The position numbers were made by a program, and so were the translations under genes. The notes beneath the pieces are model-generated. The model was not told the origin of the DNA and ran no database searches. It was given only the letters and a program-made list of their open reading frames with translations. From positions 1 through 64,000 of the forward strand of contig JAESQN010000028.1 of the NCBI GenBank assembly GCA_016765135.1: a stretch of 64,000 nucleotides of DNA, in the 5' to 3' direction. Below, piece after piece: positions 56,086 through 64,000 of the stretch. Origin of the DNA: Robiginitomaculum sp. (GTDB taxonomy: Bacteria > Pseudomonadota > Alphaproteobacteria > Caulobacterales > Maricaulaceae). Each line of letters opens with the position of its first letter. Positions within the stretch are counted from its first letter, which is position 1.

Positions 56086-58089
56086 TTAATCTATATTGGT
56101 GTAATTGCTGAACTCGGTTTCACGTTTTACATTGACATGAAAATAGTCCGGTTTGATGACAATTTTTGTTGCATTGCGCTTGTGCCGCACATAGTCGGAA
56201 ATAATATCGCAATATTTTTTTTCCTTTGCATCGGGCAACAGCTTGCCGTTGATGAAAATATCATCACCAGCCATCTTAATTGTGACTTTGGATGATTGTT
56301 TGGGCAAATAGCCATCGGCCTTGAGAACCGGCATCAGACGTACACGCATATTTTCATATTTCCCGCGCTTTTTGTCAGCCTTGTTTCGTTGTTTGTCCGC
56401 ACTTTTTCTTAGCTGCTTGGCTCGCTTATTTTGTTTTTTTGCTTTTTCGGCTTGCTCCAAAGCGTTTTCGCGAAATTCTGCGGCCAGTTCCTTTTGTACT
56501 TCGGCTTCAATCCGGGCCTCAAGCGCCCGCTCCCAAGAGGCTTCTGCTCTCTCAAGCGCGTTTTCGCGTTGTTCCTGGGTGCGCTCCCAAGTCGTTTCGC
56601 GCCGTTCTTCGGCTCGCTCTCTTTGTTCTTCAGCCCGCTCCAAGGCCGCCTCGCGGCGTTCATTGGCCCGCTCGATACGGTCTTCATTGGCCTGCCAGTC
56701 TTGGTCGCTCACTCGGTAATTTGTTGTTGGTGGCACGGGAGGTGTAGGCGGAACAGGAGGTGATACTATGTTCATGTCCGGGCGGTCATTTACATTATAC
56801 CAACTGCCGTTAATTTTTATAGAGCTTTTGCCTTTGCTCGAGGTTTTTACAATATAAGTTTTGCCGCCTTGTCTATGGGAACCGTATGAAAAACCGGATC
56901 CGGTAGCGTAAATGCGACCGTTTTTGACAATGGATTGACGACCATTCGTATTATAGACATTGCCGTCAACGACGACAAAATTGTTACCACTATGTTTGTA
57001 AATTTTTGTACTCGCCCCTGCCAGTACTTCCAGTTCTTGTTTGTCCGGATGTGCCTGACTGGCCGTAGTTCCGAGCGTCATGACCAGTGCGGCACTGCCC
57101 ACCAACATAGTCATTGCCGCGAAGCCGCGTGTCGTGCCTTTTCGCATACTGCTGGTTTGTGTGCCCATCAGGCGTTTGAGGCGGTCCATCAAGGGTGCGT
57201 CGCGGCCATCAGCGGCCCCGGATGCAGAAAGCGCAAATACGCCGCCGTCTCTGGCTGCTTTCAAGCGGATTGTTCCGAGAGCCGTCGCCAGGCTTTCGGG
57301 ATTTTTAGTCAGCATGACGGCAAAATCATCACAGGCATGTTCCCGGTCAGTGTCCAGGCTTTTACAGATAAACTGAACCGCAGGGTGATAAAAGAACACG
57401 GTCTTTATGATAATTTGCAAAATATTGGTGAGGTAGTCATGGCGGCGAATATGGGCCAGTTCATGGAGGATCACCGCTTCGCACTGTTCAGGTGTCATGC
57501 CCGTGAAAAACCAGGTGGGCAGCAGCACAATAGGTTTTAAAAACCCGAAAGTTATCGGGCTGGAGACGTGCTCAGAGAAATAAGCCTGTACTCTACCGCC
57601 CACGCCAGACTTGGCGGCGAGGGCGGTAAAGCGTGTCTGCCAGTTTGAAGGGATGTCAGACAATCCTGTGGTTCTTAATTGATGGGTCAAGCGAAATGCG
57701 CTCAGATAACGGATACCCAGCACGACAAAGCCGAGCGCCCAAAGCATGCCTATGGGGCTGGTATAATTTGCAAAACGCAGCAATGGATTGCTGATTGCGT
57801 TTGTTTCGGGCATGGCGATAGTTATGGTTTTCAAATTGGCGGCGCTCGTCCCAACACCTGCGTTCGCAACACCCGTGTTGAAATAATAAAAGAACGTCCC
57901 GACAAAGGCACATAATAGCGCACACAAAGTGATGATACCTATAGAGTAGCGCAATTCCGACGCCCGTTCTCGCGTTAAAGCCCTGACGGCGAATATGATG
58001 ACGGCTGCGACAACGCCCTGCCATAATGAATGCAGCACGGCCCAACCGAGCGCATCACTCATCAGGTTTATATTGGGTAAAATGTTCAT
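56086..58089 (-). CDS. M56-family (BlaR1/MecR1-like) membrane metalloprotease sensor
   Basis: 667 residues. Three to four N-terminal membrane helices (about 15-35, 50-70, 112-130 and 226-240) surround a cytoplasmic gluzincin domain with HELAHIRRHDY at 209-219. A further helix lies near 335. Instead of the penicillin-binding sensor of BlaR1, the C-terminal part is extracytoplasmic with a long Arg/Glu coiled coil (about 465-570, repeats of ERAEEQRE type) and an end domain. In BlaR1 systems sensing triggers cleavage of BlaI. Its ATG overlaps the blaI stop (TAATG). Confidence 0.9.
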   Translation of the reverse strand: MNILPNINLMSDALGWAVLHSLWQGVVAAVIIFAVRALTRERASELRYSIGIITLCALLCAFVGTFFYYFNTGVANAGVGTSAANLKTITIAMPETNAISNPLLRFANYTSPIGMLWALGFVVLGIRYLSAFRLTHQLRTTGLSDIPSNWQTRFTALAAKSGVGGRVQAYFSEHVSSPITFGFLKPIVLLPTWFFTGMTPEQCEAVILHELAHIRRHDYLTNILQIIIKTVFFYHPAVQFICKSLDTDREHACDDFAVMLTKNPESLATALGTIRLKAARDGGVFALSASGAADGRDAPLMDRLKRLMGTQTSSMRKGTTRGFAAMTMLVGSAALVMTLGTTASQAHPDKQELEVLAGASTKIYKHSGNNFVVVDGNVYNTNGRQSIVKNGRIYATGSGFSYGSHRQGGKTYIVKTSSKGKSSIKINGSWYNVNDRPDMNIVSPPVPPTPPVPPTTNYRVSDQDWQANEDRIERANERREAALERAEEQRERAEERRETTWERTQEQRENALERAEASWERALEARIEAEVQKELAAEFRENALEQAEKAKKQNKRAKQLRKSADKQRNKADKKRGKYENMRVRLMPVLKADGYLPKQSSKVTIKMAGDDIFINGKLLPDAKEKKYCDIISDYVRHKRNATKIVIKPDYFHVNVKRETEFSNYTNID

Positions 58090-58475
58090 TACCGGTCCCC
58101 ACTTGCTTCAATTTGCGCGATGAAGTCCTTGATGGCCTCTAAATCTTCGCCGGACGCTTTGGCGTCACCCAGCGCGTGCATGACCAATTCGTTGACATCA
58201 CCGCGAAAGGCGGTTTTGAGCAAACGGCCCAGCAAATTGCTTTGGGTTTGGCCTTGTGGTTGGGCGGCAGAATAAAGGAAAGATTTGCCGTCGCCCGGCT
58301 CGCGGGTCACCAGGCTTTTGTCCTGCATGCGTTGGAGTTGCTTCAATATGGTGGTGTAGCCAACATCTTTGCTGATCCCGATGATTTCATGAACATGGCG
58401 CACACTGCACGGTTGCTCCTCCCAAAGGATTTGCAAAATCTCGACTTCCGCTTCGGACGGTTTTTTACTGGACAT
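58089..58475 (-). CDS. BlaI/MecI-family transcriptional repressor
   Basis: 128 residues. A winged-helix domain (SEAEVEILQILWEEQPCSVR, then VGYTTILKQLQRMQDKSLVT) precedes a C-terminal dimerisation region. BlaI-type repressors bind inverted repeats and are removed when a partner M56 protease cleaves them. ATG 58475 follows GAGGGGAAGCT; an in-frame start at 58496 is weaker. Two matching operator-like repeats lie upstream, between this gene and the divergent POT transporter. Confidence 0.92.
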   Translation of the reverse strand: MSSKKPSEAEVEILQILWEEQPCSVRHVHEIIGISKDVGYTTILKQLQRMQDKSLVTREPGDGKSFLYSAAQPQGQTQSNLLGRLLKTAFRGDVNELVMHALGDAKASGEDLEAIKDFIAQIEASGDR

Positions 58476-58506
58476 AGCTTCCCCTCTCATTTTCAAAAAC
58501 CACTAA

Positions 58507-58522
58507 ACGACACCCGTCGTAA
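58507..58522. promoter_or_regulatory. BlaI-type operator, site 1
   Basis: ACGACA-CCCG-TCGTAA, imperfect palindrome, 32 bases upstream of the blaI start. The same half-sites recur at site 2, 31 bp (three helical turns) away. Confidence 0.6.
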
Positions 58523-58537
58523 AGTAAAGTTAAAAAA

Positions 58538-58553
58538 ACGACAGGTTTCGTAA
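58538..58553. promoter_or_regulatory. BlaI-type operator, site 2
   Basis: ACGACA-GGTT-TCGTAA shares all 12 half-site bases with site 1 and differs only in the spacer. Conservation of the halves with a free spacer is what a dimeric repressor site would show. Confidence 0.6.
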
Positions 58554-58638
58554 TGGTGGGAGGTTTAATAAAAAAACACTTGAGTATGAGGGGGGTATGG
58601 TGTCTTTTGCGGTAACTATAATTATTAGGGGAGTTCTT

Positions 58639-60201
58639 ATGACAGATGTAAAAAGTGCTGGGCATGCCGATGAACGGTTGACCGATGTAAAAAGTGCTGG
58701 ACATGCCGATACACGGTTTTTCGGCCATCCAAAGGGATTGCAAACACTATTCTTGACGGAAATGTGGGAACGCATGAGTTATTACGGCATGCGGGGTTTG
58801 CTGGTTTTGTTTATGACAGCGGCTATTGCTGATGGTGGTTTGGCGGTCGGTACCGCGACCGCAGTCGCCATTTACGGCCTTTATACAGCCTCTGTGTATT
58901 TTATGGGTTTACCCGGCGGCTGGATTGCTGACCGGTTAATTGGTAGCCAGAAAGCCATTTGGTATGGCGGTATTACTATTATGTGTGGCCATATTGTCTT
59001 GGCGATCCCGAATCACAATGCTTTTTACATTGGTTTGGTATTGGTCATTCTCGGAACAGGGTTGTTGAAACCGAATATATCTGCTGTTGTTGGGCAGTTA
59101 TATAGTTCGGCAGATGAGCGACGAGATGCAGGATATGCGCTTTATTACATGGGTATCAATATAGGTTCCTTTATTGGGTACACGGTCTGCGGTTGGTTGG
59201 CCGTAGAAGCTGGCTGGCATTGGGGCTTTGGAGCTGCAGCTGTGGGCATGGCCTTTGGGTTGTTCTATTTCTTGCGTACGAACAAAGACTTGAAAGGTGT
59301 AGGCGCAGAACCGGCTGCGCCACTGTCGGCTAAAAACCAAAAAATTAGCTGGTCTGTTATTGGCTTGTTCTTAGCAGCCGTGGTTTTGTTCACGGGTTTA
59401 ATGCTTGCGGGACAGCTTTCGATTGATCCGATTGCGATGGCAAAGAAGACGGCGATTGTTTTATCTATCCTCTTTTTTGCCTACTTCTTTTGGATATATT
59501 TCAGGGGCAACTTGAATGCAGTTGAGAAGAAAGGTATGTGGGCTCTGCTTCTGGTCTGTGTCGCCTCCACATGTTTCTGGTCAGGATTTGAACAAGCCGG
59601 ATCGTCGCTTAACTTGTTTGGTCAGGACCTGACGGACCGCAGATTGTTCGGGTATGAAATGCCGACGACGTGGTTGCAAAATGCCAATCCATTTTTCATC
59701 ATCATATTAACACCGTTCTTTGCCGCTCTTTGGATCAAACTCGGCACAAAATTGCTGACACCAGCCTACGGAATAAAGTGCGCGGTTGGTTTGATTATTA
59801 TGGGCCTAGGTTTTGTGGTTATGGTCTTCGCAGCGCAAGCGGCTGCAGCTGGACAGGTGGCGATCTTCTGGCTGATCCTGACATACTTCTTGCATACTGT
59901 GGGTGAGCTTTGCCTCAGTCCGATCGCATTGAGTGCAATCAGTAAACTGTCTCCGAAGCGGTTCATGGCGCAGCTTATGGGGCTCTTTATCTTCACTTAT
60001 TCTCTGGGCAATATTATAGCGAGTTTGTTTGCGGGGAGTTACGATTCTGAAAATGTGGCGGAAATGCCTGGCTTGTTTGCGCAAATCGCAGTTTTCGTTA
60101 TTGGCGCGGGTGCCGTTGTATTGCTGATTGGCATGTTCACAAAAGGTTGGGAAAAAGAGGTCGAAGTGGCAAATACGCAAACAGCTTTGGAAGAGAGCTA
60201 A
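58639..60201 (+). CDS. POT/PTR-family proton-dependent oligopeptide transporter
   Basis: 520 residues, about 14 predicted helices. The PTR2 signatures are present: EMWERMSYYGMRGLLVLFM (ExxER motif) at the first helix, and GLVLVILGTGLLKPNISAVV. Imports di- and tripeptides with protons. ATG 58639 follows GGGGAGTTCTT; a start at 58597 is in frame but has no such site. The N-terminal cytoplasmic tail holds a 13-residue tandem duplication (TDVKSAGHADERL / TDVKSAGHADTRF). It diverges from blaI across the operator pair. A bidirectional terminator follows. Confidence 0.94.
   Translation: MTDVKSAGHADERLTDVKSAGHADTRFFGHPKGLQTLFLTEMWERMSYYGMRGLLVLFMTAAIADGGLAVGTATAVAIYGLYTASVYFMGLPGGWIADRLIGSQKAIWYGGITIMCGHIVLAIPNHNAFYIGLVLVILGTGLLKPNISAVVGQLYSSADERRDAGYALYYMGINIGSFIGYTVCGWLAVEAGWHWGFGAAAVGMAFGLFYFLRTNKDLKGVGAEPAAPLSAKNQKISWSVIGLFLAAVVLFTGLMLAGQLSIDPIAMAKKTAIVLSILFFAYFFWIYFRGNLNAVEKKGMWALLLVCVASTCFWSGFEQAGSSLNLFGQDLTDRRLFGYEMPTTWLQNANPFFIIILTPFFAALWIKLGTKLLTPAYGIKCAVGLIIMGLGFVVMVFAAQAAAAGQVAIFWLILTYFLHTVGELCLSPIALSAISKLSPKRFMAQLMGLFIFTYSLGNIIASLFAGSYDSENVAEMPGLFAQIAVFVIGAGAVVLLIGMFTKGWEKEVEVANTQTALEES
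58642..58719 (+). repeat. 39-bp tandem duplication at the start of the POT gene
   Basis: 58642-58680 and 58681-58719 match at 34 of 39 positions and encode 13 residues each, in frame. Confidence 0.9.
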
Positions 60202-60227
60202 AACCCTGATCATTATAATCTAAACAA

Positions 60228-60259
60228 AAAAAGCCCGGGTCTTGCGACCCGGGCTTTTT
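60228..60259. terminator. Bidirectional Rho-independent terminator
   Basis: AAAAAGCCCGGGTC-TTGC-GACCCGGGCTTTTT: a 14-bp stem with A/T tracts on both sides, so it ends the POT transcript on the plus strand and the DUF937 transcript on the minus strand. Confidence 0.93.
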
Positions 60260-60278
60260 ATTTGGCTTTGATGAAAAG

Positions 60279-60938
60279 CTACCGCTTCATGAATTGCTTC
60301 ATGGCCATGCCGAGCACGTCGTCCATCACATTGCCGTCGCCGTCGGCGTCTAGCATTTTGCCGAGTATGCCCATGCCTTGTTGTTGTTGTTGCTGGTAGC
60401 CGCGTTGGCGCCGGGCATTGCCGCCCGTCAATGCGCCGAGCAGGCTACCAAGGCCACCAGATTGCTGACCACCACCAAGAGCAAGTCCGGCCAATTGGCT
60501 AGCCATGCTTGGCTGTTGTGATTGCTTGGTCAATGAACCCATGGCCATAGTTGCGACCATTGGCAGCATTTTCTTGAGAATGTCCGCGCCAATTCCGGAT
60601 TGCTTGGCGGCTTGTCCGGCAACTGCGCGGCTCACTTCTTTGGAACCAAACAATTTGCCGAGAATGGCATTGCCCTGGTTGCGTATGTCAGGGCTGTTAT
60701 AAAGATCAGCCTTGTCCAAAAACTGGGCATTTTGACCGCTTTGCAGGGCGCCGAGCAGGCTTTGCAAGCCTTGTGGGGATTGGGTGTTGTTTTTAAGCGC
60801 AGACGAAATCGCTGGCAATAATGCCGCAATAGCGCTTTGGGATTGTTTGGCGTTCAAGCCAAGCTGGCTGCCCGCATTTTGCGCAACTTGCCCACCCTGG
60901 GCTTGCATTATCATATCAAGTAAGTTTTGTATGGCCAT
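60279..60938 (-). CDS. DUF937 domain protein
   Basis: 219 residues. The N-terminal half has the DUF937 pattern (SQLGLNAKQSQSAIAALLPAI; DILKKMLPMVATMAMG), a helical domain widespread in bacteria without assigned function. The C-terminal half is low complexity, Gly/Gln-rich with a run of glutamines (YQQQQQQG), and ends in an EF-hand-like DADGDGNVMDD. No signal peptide. Single gene between the shared terminator and the phosphate transporter. Confidence 0.85.
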   Translation of the reverse strand: MAIQNLLDMIMQAQGGQVAQNAGSQLGLNAKQSQSAIAALLPAISSALKNNTQSPQGLQSLLGALQSGQNAQFLDKADLYNSPDIRNQGNAILGKLFGSKEVSRAVAGQAAKQSGIGADILKKMLPMVATMAMGSLTKQSQQPSMASQLAGLALGGGQQSGGLGSLLGALTGGNARRQRGYQQQQQQGMGILGKMLDADGDGNVMDDVLGMAMKQFMKR

Positions 60939-61042
60939 AAGGCTCTCCTTTGCAGTTAAACATGAAAAGCTTGTAACCCATTCGCCACAATAAGGCTACC
61001 CGCTTTCTCAGGTGGACATCAGCCGTGGGGCCGAGCTTCCGG

Positions 61043-62635
61043 CTACGGTAAAAATATCCCGCGAAGCATGAAGAACAAAGCGGCGGACAGGAATGCGGCT
61101 ATGGGAACTGTGAATATCCAGGCGGCGATGATTTTCAGAAGCATAGAGCGCTCGACCAGCTTGGCCTTGTAAGCTTTCTTGACCCGGCGTCTTTCCCACC
61201 AGGAAATTTCTTCGGCCTTGGCTTTGCGTTTAAGGTCTTGCAAGAAAAGTTTTTTCTCCGCTACTGACGCCGCGTCAAATTCAGCGATGAAAGCATCAAT
61301 TGTAGCGTCGTCTTTCTTTTCTTCTACGCGCATATGCCGGCGGATTTTTCCGACCTTCTGGTTATAGTCCGTGTTTAGATATTCGCGCAGGAAACCAACG
61401 CCGAATATACCGCCAACGGCAATATGGGTGGTACTGACGGGCAGACCCAGTTGCGAGGCAATAATGACGGTGATCGAGGCGGCCATAGCCACACAAAATG
61501 CGCGGGCTTTATCAAGCTCGGTTATTTCTGTGCCGACAGTACGGATCAGCTTGGGGCCGTAAAGTGCCAGTCCGGTAACAATGCCGAGAGAGCCGATCAT
61601 CATCACCCAAAGCGGGATGGATGCTTTGGCGACGATTTCGCCGCCGCGCACCGCTTCATAGATCGCGGCCAGAGGCCCAATGGCATTTGCAACATCATTG
61701 GAGCCGTGAGCAAAGCTCAAAAATGCGGCACTGATGACAAGCGGAATGGTAAACAAGGCGTCAATGCCTTGCTTGTTGTTTTTAATGTTCTCGGCCCGGC
61801 GTTTGATGATGACACGCACAACCAGGTAAACCAGGACGGCGACAATAAATCCAATCAATAAAGCTTTGGGAAAGTCGATATGTTGTTTGATATAATCTAT
61901 TTTTTTAAGCCCTTTAATGACCATATAGGTAGAGAAAGCCCAACCCATACACCCAATCAAAATGGGAACGACTTTTGTCGCCGCGCTGCGCATATCTTTC
62001 TTGTATAAAATAGTGCGTTTAATCGTGTATAAGAAAGTAGCCGCAATCAGGCCGCCAAGTCCTGGAGATATAATCCAACTGGCAACGATTTTTTGCACTT
62101 GCCCCCAGTCGGCAATACCCAATCCGCCTGCGGCAACACCCGCGCCCAAAACCCCGCCAACAATTGAATGGGTGGTCGAAACGGGTGCGCCGGAAATGGT
62201 GGCGATATTGACCCACAGGGCGGCTGATAGCAAAGCCGCCATCATGACCCAGATAAATGTATCCGTATCGCCGATTAAGGCCGGGTCAATAATACCTTTT
62301 TTGATGGTCTTGACCACATCCCCGCCAGCAATGAGAGCCCCGCTGGCTTCGAATATAATGGCAATAACGATGGCGGAGCCTAATGTTAAAGCCCCCGCAC
62401 CAACGGCAGGCCCGACATTATTAGCGCTATCATTAGCCCCGATATTCATGGCCATATAACCGCCAATAACGGCAGCAAAAATTAACAGGGAGGCATTTCT
62501 ATCAAGGCCGCCAGCTAAACTGCTAACAAAGAGAAAAACGGCAATGAGGAAACAGGCTGCAAATGCCAGACGTCCCATGTCCATAATGTTGAAGTTGATT
62601 AATTTACCGCTTGGGTTGCCGACTGGTTTACGCAT
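61043..62635 (-). CDS. pit: PiT-family inorganic phosphate transporter
   Basis: 530 residues with about ten membrane helices. The two PHO-4 repeats are seen in GANDSANNVGPAVGAGALTL near the N-terminus and HGSNDVANAIGPLAAIYE in the second half, with SGAPVSTTHSIVGGVLGAG and GLPVSTTHIAVGGIFGVG, the paired transport motifs. Low-affinity phosphate (metal-phosphate) uptake. A cytoplasmic insert of about 60 charged residues lies before the last helix. AGGAAAAAAA precedes the ATG. Confidence 0.94.
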   Translation of the reverse strand: MRKPVGNPSGKLINFNIMDMGRLAFAACFLIAVFLFVSSLAGGLDRNASLLIFAAVIGGYMAMNIGANDSANNVGPAVGAGALTLGSAIVIAIIFEASGALIAGGDVVKTIKKGIIDPALIGDTDTFIWVMMAALLSAALWVNIATISGAPVSTTHSIVGGVLGAGVAAGGLGIADWGQVQKIVASWIISPGLGGLIAATFLYTIKRTILYKKDMRSAATKVVPILIGCMGWAFSTYMVIKGLKKIDYIKQHIDFPKALLIGFIVAVLVYLVVRVIIKRRAENIKNNKQGIDALFTIPLVISAAFLSFAHGSNDVANAIGPLAAIYEAVRGGEIVAKASIPLWVMMIGSLGIVTGLALYGPKLIRTVGTEITELDKARAFCVAMAASITVIIASQLGLPVSTTHIAVGGIFGVGFLREYLNTDYNQKVGKIRRHMRVEEKKDDATIDAFIAEFDAASVAEKKLFLQDLKRKAKAEEISWWERRRVKKAYKAKLVERSMLLKIIAAWIFTVPIAAFLSAALFFMLRGIFLP

Positions 62636-62790
62636 TTTTTTTCCTACTCATACATCTTTTTAGGAGCAGTCTTATGCTGGCCCCTTCATATAATTTGCCC
62701 TCTAACAGGCTCACTTATGATTCGAAAGCAGAAAATCAATTTATTTACAATTATTTTTGGAAAAAACCAGCATGTTTGCATGGTTTGATT

Positions 62791-63282
62791 TTATTCTGTG
62801 GCAGCGCCCGTATTGGCTTTTAGATAGACGATAAGATTGTCGCGGTCAGCTTGTTTTTTTAGCCCGATAAATGACATAGTGTTTTTAGGGATATAGGTTT
62901 TGGGATTGGCAATATAGGCATCCATGGTTTCATCGTCCCAAATAATGCCAGAGGCGCGCATTGCAGTGGAATAGGCAAAACCTTCGGCAATCCCGGCTTT
63001 ACGCCCGAAAACACCATAAAGATTAGGGCCAACCCGGTGCCGCCCGCCCTGGTCAATGGTATGGCAAGCCTTGCACCGCCTAAAGGCTTTTTTGCCAGCC
63101 ATATTTGCAGTCATTTCCACGGAAGGAGGCGTTCGTTCAGGCTTTGTTTCGGGTTTTGTTGGCGTGGTCGTAGTTTGTTCAACTTTTTTATCAGGTGTTG
63201 GCGCATCTTTTGAGCAAGCGCCAAGCATACTGGCACCCACGAAAAGCCCGGATATAATGAGGGTGCGAGAAAGAGAGTACAT
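62791..63282 (-). CDS. Class I cytochrome c, lipoprotein-anchored
   Basis: 163 residues. Lipobox LGAC near residue 22, then a Thr/Pro/Lys-rich linker (about 30-55) and a mono-haem cytochrome c domain with CKACH (haem attachment), [13 protein letters not shown], and the methionine ligand in [10 protein letters not shown]. Electron carrier tethered at the periplasmic face, similar to CycM/c552-type proteins that feed terminal oxidases. Confidence 0.92.
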   Translation of the reverse strand: MYSLSRTLIISGLFVGASMLGACSKDAPTPDKKVEQTTTTPTKPETKPERTPPSVEMTANMAGKKAFRRCKACHTIDQGGRHRVGPNLYGVFGRKAGIAEGFAYSTAMRASGIIWDDETMDAYIANPKTYIPKNTMSFIGLKKQADRDNLIVYLKANTGAATE

Positions 63283-63429
63283 GTGGATCTCCGTGTTAAG
63301 ACTTGATTGAGCTTTGTTTTTTTGGCGAAAGACGCCGGAAGTCAGGCATTTTCAGATAACTGAAAGCCTTATGCACTGCAAACCATTTCGCACCAAGTGC
63401 TTTTGGTGCGACACTTTATAGGGGGAGTT

Positions 63430-63591
63430 ATGGAACAGTATTTACCAATCATTATCGCTTTGCTTTTAGGCGCGGCTGGCGGAAATATTGCCGGTAAACT
63501 TTTGAAATCTGGCATGGTAAAAATAACCACACCAAAATTTTATCTAAAGCGGCGTTTCTTTGCTTGGAGCGCCGTTTTTTTATGCGTATAA
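63430..63591 (+). CDS. Small membrane protein, probably truncated
   Basis: 53 residues from ATG 63430, which follows GGGGGAG. The first 27 residues (MEQYLPIIIALLLGAAGGN) resemble the start of longer glycine-zipper alphaproteobacterial membrane proteins; after IAGKLLK the match stops and the remaining residues are basic and aromatic. The last third of the frame runs through a terminator hairpin (63546-63581), which suggests a damaged gene rather than an intact one. Function unknown. Confidence 0.45.
   Translation: MEQYLPIIIALLLGAAGGNIAGKLLKSGMVKITTPKFYLKRRFFAWSAVFLCV
63546..63581 (+). terminator. Rho-independent terminator before the acyl-CoA dehydrogenase gene
   Basis: AAAGCGGCG and CGCCGTTTT pair (9 bp, one G-U) around a 15-base loop and run into seven Ts. 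Confidence 0.6.
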
Positions 63592-63617
63592 GTTAAGTAA
63601 AATAACAGAGTAACACT

Positions 63618-64000
63618 ATGACTTTTTCTCCCCCTATCAATTCTATCCAATACTTACTGCGCCACGCCGTCGATTTTCGCGCATTACAAGCTTGTCCGAC
63701 CCATGCTGACCTTAGTGATGAACTTGCTTCAGATATATTGGCGGGTGCAAGCGCATTTGCCTCAGATGTTTTGGCGCCTATCAACCGGGCCGGGGACGAG
63801 TACGGCGCGACCTTAAAGGACGGGGTGGTTACCACTGCGCCCGGCTTTAAAGAGGCCTATAAAGCTTATACCGAGGCCGGATGGCAGGGTCTATCGGCTC
63901 CAGAAGAATTTGGCGGCATGGAATTACCTATGGTGATGAGCGTCGCCGTCAGTGAAATGTTATACGGGGCCAATATGGCGTTCGGGCTGGCCCCCATGTT
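63618..64000 (+). CDS. Acyl-CoA dehydrogenase, DmdC-like (3' end outside window)
   Basis: 127 residues visible. The N-terminal extension (SPPINSIQYLLRHAVDFRAL) is that of the long acyl-CoA dehydrogenases related to DmdC (3-methylmercaptopropionyl-CoA dehydrogenase) and of fatty-acid-linked relatives. It leads into the helical domain, with APINRAGDEYGATLKDG and GWQGLSAPEEFGGMELP. FAD site and catalytic base lie beyond the window. Substrate cannot be chosen from this part. Confidence 0.9.
   Translation, partial: MTFSPPINSIQYLLRHAVDFRALQACPTHADLSDELASDILAGASAFASDVLAPINRAGDEYGATLKDGVVTTAPGFKEAYKAYTEAGWQGLSAPEEFGGMELPMVMSVAVSEMLYGANMAFGLAPM

Noticed and set aside
56405-56700. Coding repeats in the M56 gene as a CRISPR-like or tandem repeat array
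   Set aside because: The repetition is the imperfect heptad pattern of a coiled coil in the protein, not exact DNA repeats with spacers.

Overview
The window is about 64 kb of a mid-GC alphaproteobacterial chromosome. The cell-cycle regulator GcrA, the beta-operon layout, a class 2 (plant-type) GshA, a HisN-type phosphatase and the many TonB-dependent receptors suggest a Caulobacterales/Hyphomonadales/Maricaulales-like marine bacterium; that placement is inference. Coding density is high. No CRISPR array, prophage, integrase or transposase gene was seen. There is one tRNA gene (Gln, TTG).

Layout. 1-9.45 kb: housekeeping rplJ (cut by the window edge)-rplL-rpoB-rpoC, closed by a terminator. 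9.5-13.7 kb: a secreted unknown, a PQQ-type sugar dehydrogenase lipoprotein, a small membrane protein and SppA. 13.9-21.2 kb: tRNA-Gln, then an eight-gene TonB energising cluster (two DUF3450 proteins, a TtpC-like long ExbB, ExbB, two ExbD, TonB, a TPR protein) closed by a terminator. 21.2-25.4 kb: gshA, a glycerophosphodiesterase and gamma-glutamyltransferase. 25.5 kb: a paired inverted-repeat element with a second, diverged copy at 44.4 kb. 25.9-30.6 kb: a three-gene 2-oxoacid:ferredoxin oxidoreductase operon whose first gene is a GltD-like flavoprotein with two extra 4Fe-4S sites. 30.6-33.1 kb: a ZnuD-like receptor and a small His-containing secreted protein behind a probable Zur-controlled promoter. 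33.1-41.5 kb: an M13 metallopeptidase and a tripartite RND efflux operon, in which the adaptor's membrane anchor lies out of frame behind a ten-A run. 41.6-46.5 kb: gcrA, an orphan ABC-2 permease, argD, an XRE regulator behind a good sigma-54 promoter, hisN and an LRAT-fold protein. 46.6-51.8 kb: an unknown lipoprotein, a YgjP-type metalloprotease, hicAB, rsmD, an rluB-type gene and tadA. 51.8-60.2 kb: a BlaI/M56 sensor pair followed on the same strand by two tandem paralogous TonB-dependent receptors, with a POT peptide transporter diverging from the same operator region. 60.2-64 kb: DUF937 protein, PiT phosphate transporter, cytochrome c lipoprotein, a tiny probably truncated membrane protein and the start of a DmdC-type acyl-CoA dehydrogenase.

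How it fits together. The TonB/ExbBD cluster could energise the three TonB-dependent receptors encoded further along. The most unusual units are the BlaI-M56-receptor-receptor cassette with two matching operator repeats, the KOR operon with its built-in NAD(P)H-type flavoprotein, and the RND adaptor that seems to need slippage or frameshifting to obtain its membrane anchor. All functional calls come from reading translated sequence and motifs by eye; no database search was possible.
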